A stretch of DNA of 64,000 bases, taken from the NCBI RefSeq assembly GCF_002192255.1, contig NZ_CP021768.1, positions 3,428,001 to 3,492,000 on the forward strand, read 5' to 3'. A program made the position numbers and the translations under genes. The first letter of the stretch is position 1. Every line of letters begins with the position of its first letter. The notes beneath the pieces are model-generated. The model did no database searches, was not told the origin of the DNA, and was given only the letters and a program-made list of their open reading frames with translations. Source of the DNA: Stenotrophomonas sp. WZN-1. Its GTDB lineage: Bacteria; Pseudomonadota; Gammaproteobacteria; Xanthomonadales; Xanthomonadaceae. Below, piece by piece: positions 19,388 through 26,320 of the stretch.

Positions 19388-19581
19388 TCGCGCTCCCTGC
19401 GGCGCCATTCGCGCAGCCAGCGCCAGCCCAGATAGGCAATCTGCGCCGCCAGGTAGATGATGGTGAGGACCACGACTAGGCGGTCCAGGGTGATGCCGGC
19501 TGCAAGCGCACCGGCGACGGTGACCGGCGGCGCCGACTTGATGGCCGCCGCGCCGGCCGTACTGATGATTTCTTCTTTCAT
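19384..19581 (-). CDS. Small phage holin-like membrane protein
   Basis: The product is 65 aa. A weakly hydrophobic Ala/Gly/Val stretch (about 8-30) precedes one clear membrane segment (about 35-54, 'VVVLTIIYLAAQIAYLGW'), and the tail is very basic ('RWLREWRRRERE'). Size, charged tail and position directly before an endolysin match a class II-like or pinholin type. The start at 19581 follows an AGGACC site. No function other than holin is suggested by context. Confidence 0.75.
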   Translation of the reverse strand: MKEEIISTAGAAAIKSAPPVTVAGALAAGITLDRLVVVLTIIYLAAQIAYLGWRWLREWRRRERE

Positions 19582-19706
19582 GATGGGTCCTGGAGGGAAT
19601 GCAGGCCGCGTCGCATCGACATGGCCCGAAGAGATGCCCGCCCCGCTGCCGGCTCGGCACGAGGGTTGTTCCGGTCGGGAGGCGGGCGAAAGATCGGTTC
19701 CGCCGC

Positions 19707-20135
19707 TCATGCGGCCTGGGCGATACCCTCCATCCAACCGCGCACGCGCTGGAAGCCAAGTTCGACCAGGTTGAGGTAATGCCGGTTGGATACCGGTCGC
19801 TGCCCGCTGTTGGCCAGCAGCAGATTCGCCGTTTCGAATCGTTCGACCTTGCGTCGGCCACGGCCGCAGTAGTAGCCGCGCAGCGCACAGGCCATCGCCA
19901 CGTTGTCACGCGCGACCGCCGTGATGATGTCTTCGATCTGCTGCGCCAGCTGATCGGTTTCCAGAGGCTTGTAGCCCTGGGCCCGCCCCGGCATGTCACC
20001 ACGATGCTCGATCAGCACCGCCAGCAGGTTGCGCGACTGGAAGCCGAGGTATTCGCAGTCCCGATGCAGCGCATATTCGCCGCCCCAGTGCTCCAGGCGG
20101 CTGCGGACATACTCACCGAACGTATCAAGCTGCAT
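19707..20135 (-). CDS. Phage regulatory protein, possibly a Q-like late regulator
   Basis: The product is 142 aa. The start at 20135 has a perfect AAGGAGAAG upstream. The protein is helical and basic in the middle ('ALRGYYCGRGRRKVERFETA') and ends in a putative DNA-binding helix region ('SNRHYLNLVELGFQRVRGWM'). Position between a Cro-like gene and the lysis genes is where lambdoid phages keep Q. The Q call is inferred from synteny, not from a recognised motif. It overlaps the Cro-like gene by 11 bases and is followed by about 125 bases before the holin, where a Q-controlled terminator could lie. Confidence 0.45.
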   Translation of the reverse strand: MQLDTFGEYVRSRLEHWGGEYALHRDCEYLGFQSRNLLAVLIEHRGDMPGRAQGYKPLETDQLAQQIEDIITAVARDNVAMACALRGYYCGRGRRKVERFETANLLLANSGQRPVSNRHYLNLVELGFQRVRGWMEGIAQAA

Positions 20136-20385
20136 GGGGGGCTTCTCCTTTGAGGGACGACGGGGCCGGACCGAACACATCCGGGCGCAGGGATTCGCGG
20201 CGCACGACGCCCGCAGTGGCCAGCTCGATGCGGCGGCACAGTCGCGCGCCGGGCAGCTTGTGGCCGCGGGCGATCATGTAGAGGGTCCGCAGTGCGCAAC
20301 CGGTCTGGTGGGCCAGGCGGCGCATGACGGGGCAGCTGGGGGTGCCGTAGCCCCCTTGGGAGATGGCGTAGTCGATGAGGTTCAT
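20125..20385 (-). CDS. Cro/YdaS-like phage repressor or antitoxin
   Basis: An 86-aa protein with a helix-turn-helix-like core 'VMRRLAHQTGCALRTLYMIARGHKLPGARLCRRIELAT' (about 20-57), the pattern of Cro/YdaS proteins. It is the first gene of the minus-strand lysis transcript and faces the repressor-like gene across an operator-bearing gap of 85 bases. The ribosome site is weak. Its role would be to bind the TTACC-type operators. Confidence 0.7.
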   Translation of the reverse strand: MNLIDYAISQGGYGTPSCPVMRRLAHQTGCALRTLYMIARGHKLPGARLCRRIELATAGVVRRESLRPDVFGPAPSSLKGEAPHAA

Positions 20386-20393
20386 GGGCCACA

Positions 20394-20436
20394 CATTACC
20401 GTCAAGGTAATGTGCAGTCAATACCGTTTTGGTCAT
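20394..20436. promoter_or_regulatory. Tandem operators of the phage-type switch
   Basis: The first dyad at 20394-20412 is CATTACC-GTCAA-GGTAATG, a perfect 7-bp repeat with a 5-base spacer. The second at 20422-20436 is TACC-GTTTT-GGT(C)A with the same spacing. Their centres lie about 25 bases apart. A further half-site, ATTGGTAATG, lies at 20444-20453. They fill the gap between the divergent Cro-like and repressor-like genes. Confidence 0.7.
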
Positions 20437-20470
20437 TTGCTGGATTGGTAATGCAGCGCACCATCTACAG

Positions 20471-20977
20471 ATGGACGCCAGTACTGCTCGCACCCTCAAC
20501 ATGCGCCTTCGCGTGGCCGCCGCCGGTGGCCCGGCCGAATGGGCCCGCCTGTTCGGTGGCACCCGCTGGGCGCAGCCCCAGGTCAGCCAGTGGATTTCCG
20601 AGAGCAACCCGAAGAGCATCGGCCATCGTCTTGCGCGCGATCTTGAATCAGTGATGCAGCTTCCACATGGAACGCTGGATCGCGTCGATCAGGACGGAGA
20701 CGTGTCGCTTCAGTCTCAATCTACGGGACTGGATTTCGCGAAAATGAGCGCTGCGGTCAAGGTGCTTTCGCACTACCTGGAGCTGGTCGGCGATCCACCG
20801 GAATGGATCTACGATCCCGTGCTGCTGGAGACCGCATTCATGGTCGTGGACGAGTTCGGTCAGCCCTCTGCGCCGGACAATGTGCTCGACCTGACGAAGC
20901 TTCTGGCAAGACGGATCAGGGAGGCAAAGGATGACTCACACGCGACTCGAGGAGCTCGCACAGCGGTTGGCCGCTAG
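20471..20977 (+). CDS. Phage-type HTH repressor without a cleavage domain
   Basis: The product is 168 aa. The N-terminus contains a helix-turn-helix-like stretch ('EWARLFGGTRWAQPQVSQWI', about 23-42). The C-terminal half ('MSAAVKVLSHYLELVGDPPEW' onwards) is not the S24 peptidase of CI/LexA proteins: I see no Ser/Lys dyad region or Ala-Gly cleavage site. The start at 20471 has little ribosome site and may be read from a leaderless or near-leaderless mRNA; a TTG at 20429 is the only longer alternative. It is divergent from the Cro-like gene across the operators. Confidence 0.65.
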   Translation: MDASTARTLNMRLRVAAAGGPAEWARLFGGTRWAQPQVSQWISESNPKSIGHRLARDLESVMQLPHGTLDRVDQDGDVSLQSQSTGLDFAKMSAAVKVLSHYLELVGDPPEWIYDPVLLETAFMVVDEFGQPSAPDNVLDLTKLLARRIREAKDDSHATRGARTAVGR

Positions 20978-21299
20978 GACCCAGGAACTGCGCGGCGAGC
21001 GCACCCCGGCCCCGGCATTGCGGGTGGTGGCGGGAGACGCGCATGGGGTTCGCGGGGAGAGGCGCATGGACGCGATCATGCGCGAGTGGCATTGCCGCAT
21101 GATCCGCAACGTACGCCGGCGCTGGGGCGAGCCCATGCAGCATGTGATCGACCAGGCCTGTTGCGGTGTGGTCAACATCGAGCAGCTCGCCGACGACGCA
21201 CTGATCCAGCTGCACAAGGACATGGAGCGCGCCGAGGAGTGCATCCGCGAAGGCATTTCCTTCCATGACGCCGGGCTGCTGCGCGCGCATTACGGCTGA
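20931..21299 (+). CDS. Small hypothetical protein linked to the phage switch
   Basis: A 122-aa helical protein, Arg- and Glu-rich, with three Cys/His-containing helices ('EWHCRMIRNVRRRWG', 'IDQACCGVVNIEQLAD', 'RAEECIREG'). It overlaps the end of the repressor-like gene by 47 bases and has a GGAGG ribosome site, so it is translated with it. I do not recognise it. A terminator follows at 21308. Confidence 0.6.
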   Translation: MTHTRLEELAQRLAARTQELRGERTPAPALRVVAGDAHGVRGERRMDAIMREWHCRMIRNVRRRWGEPMQHVIDQACCGVVNIEQLADDALIQLHKDMERAEECIREGISFHDAGLLRAHYG

Positions 21300-21307
21300 A
21301 AGAGGCC

Positions 21308-21345
21308 CTGGCCGGTCGGCGAGGACCGGCCAGAGGTGAATTTTA
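21308..21345 (+). terminator. Rho-independent terminator of the repressor operon
   Basis: CTGGCCGGTC and GACCGGCCAG form a 10-bp perfect stem with a 6-base loop (21308-21333), followed after a few bases by TTTT. It ends the plus-strand transcript of the phage-type module. Confidence 0.75.
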
Positions 21346-21368
21346 GTTACCAATTATTCCCAAATAAC

Positions 21369-21382
21369 TACCTTTAAGGTAA
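21369..21382. promoter_or_regulatory. Third copy of the TACC-N5-GGTA operator
   Basis: TACC-TTTAA-GGTAA lies about 70 bases before the gene at 21453, in an AT-rich promoter-like stretch. Half-site and spacer length match the operators at 20394 and 20422. A lone TTACC lies at 21347-21351. Confidence 0.55.
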
Positions 21383-21452
21383 TTGCAAAGCTGTACCCGA
21401 GGCGGTTGATACGCCTCGCCCTCACCGCCAGACCCACAAGGAAGTACACATC

Positions 21453-21797
21453 ATGCTGAGCGCCTTGATTGCTACCGTTCTCGCGGCCGCAGCGCCTGCG
21501 GTACCTGCGGCCGAGGCTGCATCGGCGCGCTACGCCGATTGCCTGCTGGGCCACCTGCAGGCGGGAATGTCCGACCAGACCGCGCAGCTGGTGCAGCAGG
21601 CATGCGCTGCCAAGTACCCGCAGGAGCGTGCCGATGCGGCGATTCTGGAAATGGAGGCGGGCAAGAGGCGCGAGGCCGAGTTCCAGCGGATCAACGCTGA
21701 TGCGGTGAAGTCCGCCAACGAAGCGGCTGCCGCCGCCGCACAACAGGCCAACCAGGACGCTGCGGCAACATGGGAAGATGTTTCGCGCGGGAAGTGA
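21453..21797 (+). CDS. Small exported Ala-rich protein next to the phage-type module
   Basis: A 114-aa protein with an AAGGAAG ribosome site and an N-terminal signal peptide ('LIATVLAAAAPAVPAAEA'). The mature part is helical and has two cysteines ('YADCLLGHL' and 'QQACAAKY') that could form a disulphide, then an Ala/Gln/Asn-rich tail. An operator of the module lies in front, so it may be under the same switch. No family recognised. Confidence 0.6.
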   Translation: MLSALIATVLAAAAPAVPAAEAASARYADCLLGHLQAGMSDQTAQLVQQACAAKYPQERADAAILEMEAGKRREAEFQRINADAVKSANEAAAAAAQQANQDAAATWEDVSRGK

Positions 21798-21910
21798 TGT
21801 CGATGGCGGTGCGTCGGCTGCGTGCTGGGGGTATCGATCAGGATTCAGCACGCATGCCGCTCGTGCACGTGGAACCACATTGGTTCTTCCGGCATTTTTT
21901 CCGACGGCAC

Positions 21911-21934
21911 GAAAAAGGCGCCCATTGGGCGCCT
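21911..21934 (-). terminator. Terminator of tRNA-Lys
   Basis: GGCGCCC-ATT-GGGCGCC (21917-21933). Read on the minus strand it is followed by TTTTT, directly after the tRNA 3' end. Confidence 0.85.
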
Positions 21935-21949
21935 AAGTCGTTGATGCAA

Positions 21950-22025
21950 TGGTGGGCCGTGATGGATTCGAACCATCGACCAAAAGATTAAAAGTCTTCT
22001 GCTCTACCGACTGAGCTAACGGCCC
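21950..22025 (-). tRNA. tRNA-Lys, anticodon TTT
   Basis: 76 bases including an encoded CCA (21950-21952). The acceptor stem is GGGCCGT/ACGGCCC. The D stem is GCTC/GAGC. The anticodon stem GAAGA/TCTTT holds loop CTTTTAA, so the anticodon is TTT. The T stem GATGG/CCATC holds TTCGAAT. All pairs fit. The 3' end points toward the phage-type module. Confidence 0.97.
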
Positions 22026-22103
22026 ATGCATGGCCCCAGCCTTTCGGCGGGGTGGGCATTCTACCCCACTTTGCCGGGCTGGGTGAAGCCGGGCATCTGC
22101 GAG

Positions 22104-22129
22104 GTTGCCGGCCAGCGGCCGGCACTACC
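22104..22129. repeat. SMAG element
   Basis: GCCGGCC-AGC-GGCCGGC followed by ACTAC, an inverted SMAG copy between tRNA-Lys and the protease gene. Confidence 0.75.
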
Positions 22130-22198
22130 TGGCAACGGGCCTCTAAACCCTTTCGCCGCGCGTCGCATCCCTACTGCAACCCGATCCCGGAGCAACGG

Positions 22199-23158
22199 AT
22201 GCGCCTGCTACTGCCGCTGATTCTCGCCCTGCTGCTGCCAGCCACTGCCACCGCCGCGACGCCCACCCACGTGCGTACTGACGACATCACCCGCTTCTGG
22301 GCCACCTACGATGCGGTTCGCGCCGAATCCGATGCAGCCAGACAGGTGGCCCTGGTGCAGCAGCGCTACATCGATCCGGGAAGCCCGGGCCTGCAGGCGT
22401 TGATGCAGGTCCGCAACTACACCGCCCGCGAATATGCCGAGGCCATGCGCGCCTGGCCACGCTTCTGGTCTTCGGTACGGCCGTTGACCGCCAACGCGCA
22501 GCAGGCCAGCGCCACGTTGGAGCGGGACCTCGCCGCCTTCCGCGCGCTCTACCCAGCCCTGCGCCCTGCCACCATCACCTATGCGGTCGGCGTGCTGCGT
22601 ACCGGTGGCACCACGCTGGGCGACAAGGTGCTGATCGGGGCGGAGATGGCGCTGGGCGACGAGCGCGTGGACGTGAGCGAGCTGCCCGAGCCGATGCGCA
22701 GCCGGCTGCGGATCTTCTACGACAGCCGACCCGGTGCGAACAACGCGCAGAACAACCTGCACGAATACGTGCATACCCAGCAGCGCGAGACCACCGGCAA
22801 CCTGGCCCAGTATGCGGTGCGCGAAGGCGTGGCCGAGTACGTGGCGGAGCGCATCAGCGGGCGTCGGCCGGCGCTGCCCTTCTATGACTATGGTGCAACC
22901 CACGAGGCGGGGATCCGCGCGCGCTTCATCGCCGAGATGGACAGCGATGACCTGGACAACTGGCTCTACAACAGCGCCCGCAATCCGTTCGGTGTCAGTG
23001 ATGTGGGCTACTACGCCGGCTATCGCATCGCGCAGGAGTACATGCGCCGGCAGTCGGACGAGAAGGCGGGTATCGCGCGGATGATCGAGCTGGATTATGC
23101 CGATCCGGAGGCGGTGCGTGCGTTCATCGAGACGTCGGGGTGGTTGCGGCAGCGGTAG
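22199..23158 (+). CDS. Exported zinc-dependent protease-like protein (DUF2268-like)
   Basis: A 319-aa protein with a signal peptide ('LLLPLILALLLPATATAA'). 'LHEYVHTQQ' is an HExxH zinc motif and 'REGVAEYVAERISG' supplies a downstream Glu, the arrangement of gluzincin-like DUF2268/GldB-type proteins. Residues 'FYDYGATHE' and 'DVGYYAGYRIAQEYM' fit the same family. It would act in the periplasm or outside; the substrate is unknown. The start at 22199 follows 'GGAGCAACGG'. Confidence 0.7.
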   Translation: MRLLLPLILALLLPATATAATPTHVRTDDITRFWATYDAVRAESDAARQVALVQQRYIDPGSPGLQALMQVRNYTAREYAEAMRAWPRFWSSVRPLTANAQQASATLERDLAAFRALYPALRPATITYAVGVLRTGGTTLGDKVLIGAEMALGDERVDVSELPEPMRSRLRIFYDSRPGANNAQNNLHEYVHTQQRETTGNLAQYAVREGVAEYVAERISGRRPALPFYDYGATHEAGIRARFIAEMDSDDLDNWLYNSARNPFGVSDVGYYAGYRIAQEYMRRQSDEKAGIARMIELDYADPEAVRAFIETSGWLRQR

Positions 23159-23181
23159 CGCTGGGCCATGCCCGGCGCACA

Positions 23182-23253
23182 GTGCCAACCAAGGTTGGCA
23201 CCCACCAAGGACGGTTCACCCCCACCGATGAAGCCGGCCAGCGGCCGGCTCTA
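23182..23253. repeat. Two SMAG-type palindromes
   Basis: GTGCCAACC-AA-GGTTGGCAC at 23182-23201 and AGCCGGCC-AGC-GGCCGGCT followed by CTAC at 23232-23254, between the convergent stops of the protease and queC. Confidence 0.75.
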
Positions 23254-23261
23254 CCGCAAGG

Positions 23262-23927
23262 TCAGGCGTACAGCGTCGGGTCGGCGACGCCGGCCTCGGC
23301 GAAGCCCTGCGCGCGCAGGCGGCAGGCGTCGCAGTGGCCGCAAGCGGCGCCGTTGGCGTCGGCGTTGTAGCAGGACACGGTCAGGCCGAAGTCCACGCCC
23401 AGGCGCACGCCTTCGCTGACGATCTGGCCCTTGCTGAGGAACTGCAGCGGTGCGTGCACCTTGATGCCCGCACCTTCCACGCCCGACTTGGTGGCCAGGT
23501 TGGCCAGTGCCTGGAAGGCCGCGACGAACTCGGGACGGCAGTCCGGATAACCGGAGTAATCCACGGCGTTGACGCCGCAGAAGATGTCGTTGGCGCCGAG
23601 CACTTCGGCCCAGCCCAGGGCCAGCGACAGCATGATGGTGTTGCGTGCCGGCACGTAGGTGACTGGGATGCCGGCACCACCGGCCTCGGGCACGTCGATA
23701 TCGTCGGTCAGTGCCGAACCGCCGATGCTGCGCAGGTCCACGTCCACGGTCTTGTGCGCGACCACGCCCTGGGCCTTTGCAACGCGGGCGGCGGCATCCA
23801 GTTCGGAGGTATGGCGCTGGCCATAGCGCACGCTCAGTGCATGCACGGCGAAGCCCTGTTCCTGGGCCATGGCGATGACGGCGGCTGAATCCATGCCGCC
23901 GGAGAGAAGCACGACTGCCTTCTTCAT
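23262..23927 (-). CDS. queC: 7-cyano-7-deazaguanine (preQ0) synthase QueC
   Basis: A 221-aa protein with the ATP-pyrophosphatase loop '[11 protein letters not shown]' at the N-terminus, '[11 protein letters not shown]', '[11 protein letters not shown]' and a zinc site of clustered cysteines at the C-terminus ('SCYNAD', '[11 protein letters not shown]'). It converts 7-carboxy-7-deazaguanine to preQ0 using ATP and ammonia, for queuosine in tRNA. It lies 77 bases after queE on the same strand. Confidence 0.97.
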   Translation of the reverse strand: MKKAVVLLSGGMDSAAVIAMAQEQGFAVHALSVRYGQRHTSELDAAARVAKAQGVVAHKTVDVDLRSIGGSALTDDIDVPEAGGAGIPVTYVPARNTIMLSLALGWAEVLGANDIFCGVNAVDYSGYPDCRPEFVAAFQALANLATKSGVEGAGIKVHAPLQFLSKGQIVSEGVRLGVDFGLTVSCYNADANGAACGHCDACRLRAQGFAEAGVADPTLYA

Positions 23928-24004
23928 GGGAAAACGTCCGGTTGGGAGGGGAAAGCCAGCACGCTGTCCCGCGCCGGAGGTACATCAGGGAACGCTGCGC
24001 GGGC

Positions 24005-24706
24005 TCATCGGCCCGGCTCGTCGTTCCACAGGATTTTATGCAACTGCATCTGGAAGCGCACCGGCAGCCGGTCTTCGACGATCCAGTCGGCCAGCTGCCG
24101 CGCGGTGATCTCGCCCTTGCTCGGCGAGAAGAACACGGTGCAGCGCTTCACCAGACCGTGCTCGGCGACCATGGCCTTGGCCCAGTCGTAATCCTCACGG
24201 TTGCAGATGACGAACTTGATCTGATCGCGCGCGGTCAGCAGCGGCAGGTTTTCCAGGCGGTTGCGGGCGGCTTCGGCCGAGCCTGGCGTCTTGATGTCGA
24301 CCACGCGCGACACGCGCGGGTCCACAGCGCTGACATCCAGCGCACCCGAGGTTTCCAGCGAGACGTCCATGCCGGCGTCGCACAGCTTCTGCAACAGCAC
24401 CAGGCAACGCTTCTGCGCCAGCGGCTCGCCACCGGTCACGCAGACGTGGCGCACGCCCTGGGCCAGCACCTCGGCCACGATGTCGTCGATATCCCACCAG
24501 GTGCCGCCGTGGAAGGCATAGGCGGTGTCGCAGTACTGGCAGCGGAGCGGGCAGCCGGTCAGGCGCACGAACACGGTCGGCCAGCCGGCGGTATCGGCTT
24601 CGCCCTGCAGCGAGGTGAAGATCTCGGTGATCTTCAGGCGTGGCAGGGGCGACTGCACGATCTCACTGGGCGTGGCGGCGGCGCTGGACGGGGTAACGGC
24701 GGTCAT
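24005..24706 (-). CDS. queE: 7-carboxy-7-deazaguanine synthase QueE (radical SAM)
   Basis: A 233-aa protein. The start at 24706 is chosen because upstream codons lie in the SMAG repeats. 'FTSLQGE' near the N-terminus is the QueE signature, followed by the 4Fe-4S motif CxxxCxxC in 'CPLRCQYC'. 'CVTGGEPL' is the SAM-binding motif. It makes CDG from CPH4 and acts directly before QueC. Gene order cpoB-queE-queC is common in gamma-proteobacteria. Confidence 0.96.
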   Translation of the reverse strand: MTAVTPSSAAATPSEIVQSPLPRLKITEIFTSLQGEADTAGWPTVFVRLTGCPLRCQYCDTAYAFHGGTWWDIDDIVAEVLAQGVRHVCVTGGEPLAQKRCLVLLQKLCDAGMDVSLETSGALDVSAVDPRVSRVVDIKTPGSAEAARNRLENLPLLTARDQIKFVICNREDYDWAKAMVAEHGLVKRCTVFFSPSKGEITARQLADWIVEDRLPVRFQMQLHKILWNDEPGR

Positions 24707-24767
24707 GGGCGGGTACTTCTTGGTGGGACACGTGGCGGGGGAGCTACCGTGGCCGGTAACGAACGCA

Positions 24768-24880
24768 GCCGAGCATGGCTCGGCGCTACAGAGAACAACC
24801 GGTCCGGGCATGGCCCGGCGCTGCCGGATCCGGGCGGGTTTGCCGAGCCGGAAACGAAAGCAGCCGAGCGTGGGCTCGGC
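24768..24880. repeat. Cluster of three SMAG-type palindromes upstream of queE
   Basis: GCCGAGC-ATG-GCTCGGC at 24768, CCGGGC-ATG-GCCCGG at 24804 and GCCGAGC-GTGG-GCTCGGC at 24863, each followed by a short GC or CTAC-like end. They fill the 209-base gap between cpoB and queE. Confidence 0.75.
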
Positions 24881-24915
24881 TCTACAGGACACGTAGTGTA
24901 AGCCCGGTCAGCGGA

Positions 24916-25734
24916 TCAGCGGATCTGCCTGCCGAGGCGGATCGACTGCAGGCGGTCCTGCGCGGTGCGAGCGGCGTCCGAGCCGGGGTACTGCGCCACG
25001 ACGGCCTCCAGCGTCTGCTGGGCCTGGTCGACCTTGCCCTCGCCATACTGCGAGAGGCCGACCTTGAGCAGGCCGCCTGCGGCCTTGTCGTGGGTCGGAT
25101 AGCGCGAGAGCAGTTCACGGAACTGGGCCTCGGCCATCGGGAAATTGCGGGTGGCGTAGTAGCTCTCGCCCAGCCAGTACAGCGCGTTCGGCGCGTACAC
25201 GCCGTTCGGGTACAGCTGCAGGAAGCTCAGGAACAGCTGCGCCGAATCATCGTACTTGCCAGCCTTCAGCGAATCGAAGGCGACGTTGTAGGAGGTGCGC
25301 TCGTCGCCGGTGGCGGCAAGGCTGCCGGCATCACCGTGGACGGAAGGCGGCCGCTCGGAAGTGGCCGCCACTGCGGGTTTTGCCGGGGCCGGGGCGGCCT
25401 TCGGCGCGCTGGCCGGAACGGGCGGCAGGGCCGGGGCGGCATTGCCCCCTTCCAACCGGTTCAGGCGGCTGTCCAGATCCAGGTACTGGTCCTGGGCGGA
25501 CTGCTTGAGCTGGGCGTTGTCGTGCTGCAACTGCTCGATCGAGGCCTGCAGGCTGGTGACCTGCTGCCGCAGCTGATTGATCTGGTTCAACAGGTCCTGG
25601 TTGGCACTGTTGTTGTACATCTGCTGCTCGAGCGCGCCGACACGGTCGGCCAGGCTCTGTCGCTGTGCATGTGCCGGTGCGGCAGCCACGAGGGCTGCCG
25701 CAACGACCAGCATCAATTTGATGCCAATGCGCAT
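24916..25734 (-). CDS. cpoB: Tol-Pal system periplasmic protein CpoB/YbgF
   Basis: A 272-aa protein with a signal peptide ('AALVAAAPAHAQ'), an N-terminal coiled coil rich in Gln and Asn (about 25-110), a Pro/Ala linker, and three TPR repeats ('AFDSLKAGKYDDSAQLF', 'WLGESYYATRNFPMAE', 'LSQYGEGKVDQAQQTLE'). CpoB links Tol-Pal to peptidoglycan synthesis during division. It starts 4 bases after the pal stop, so the two are cotranscribed. Confidence 0.94.
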   Translation of the reverse strand: MRIGIKLMLVVAAALVAAAPAHAQRQSLADRVGALEQQMYNNSANQDLLNQINQLRQQVTSLQASIEQLQHDNAQLKQSAQDQYLDLDSRLNRLEGGNAAPALPPVPASAPKAAPAPAKPAVAATSERPPSVHGDAGSLAATGDERTSYNVAFDSLKAGKYDDSAQLFLSFLQLYPNGVYAPNALYWLGESYYATRNFPMAEAQFRELLSRYPTHDKAAGGLLKVGLSQYGEGKVDQAQQTLEAVVAQYPGSDAARTAQDRLQSIRLGRQIR

Positions 25735-25737
25735 GGA

Positions 25738-26256
25738 TTACTGCGCGGTGTAGACGATTTCGACGCGACGGTTCTGCGACCAGCAGGACTCGTTCGACTC
25801 GGTGCAGACCGGACGCTCTTCACCGTAGGACACGACGGTCAGCTGCGAAGCCGAGCCACCGTTGGCCTGCAGGGCCGAGTTGACGCCGTTGCCACGACGC
25901 TCGCCCAGGGCCTGGTTGTACGCGCGCGAACCGCGCTCGTCGGTGTGGCCCTGCAGGGTGATGCGCGAGGACGGACGGTCACGCAGGTACTTGGCGTGGC
26001 AAGCCATGATGGCCTGGAATTCCGGCTTCACGTCTTCCTTGTCCAGGTCGAAGTAGACAACGCGCTGGCGCAGGCAAGCGTCGGTGTCCAGGTCGCCCGG
26101 GCCGTACAGGCCGGAGGTCGACGGACCGGTCGGGGTGGTGGTCGAGGTGCCGGTGTCAACCGGGGCTGCCGGCTCTTCCTTCACCTTCTTCGAGCAACCG
26201 GCCAGGACGGCCACAGACAGCAGGGAAACAAGCAGAACGCGGGTGGACTTGTTCAT
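25738..26256 (-). CDS. pal: Peptidoglycan-associated lipoprotein Pal
   Basis: A 172-aa lipoprotein with lipobox 'VLAGCS' and a Thr/Pro/Gly linker. The OmpA-like domain contains 'VVYFDLDKEDVKPEF' and 'LQGHTDERGSRAYNQALGERR', where the Asp and Arg bind diaminopimelate of peptidoglycan. It is anchored in the outer membrane and bound by TolB and TolA. Confidence 0.97.
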   Translation of the reverse strand: MNKSTRVLLVSLLSVAVLAGCSKKVKEEPAAPVDTGTSTTTPTGPSTSGLYGPGDLDTDACLRQRVVYFDLDKEDVKPEFQAIMACHAKYLRDRPSSRITLQGHTDERGSRAYNQALGERRGNGVNSALQANGGSASQLTVVSYGEERPVCTESNESCWSQNRRVEIVYTAQ

Positions 26257-26320
26257 GGCGATACCTTTGTGGCTCCTAGGCCGATGAGGGGTTCAAGACA
26301 GCGAAAATATTAACACTCTT

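Noticed and set aside
18340..22025. att site duplication of the tRNA-Lys 3' end flanking the phage-type module
   Set aside because: No copy of the tRNA 3' sequence was found near the left edge of the module, so integration there cannot be claimed.
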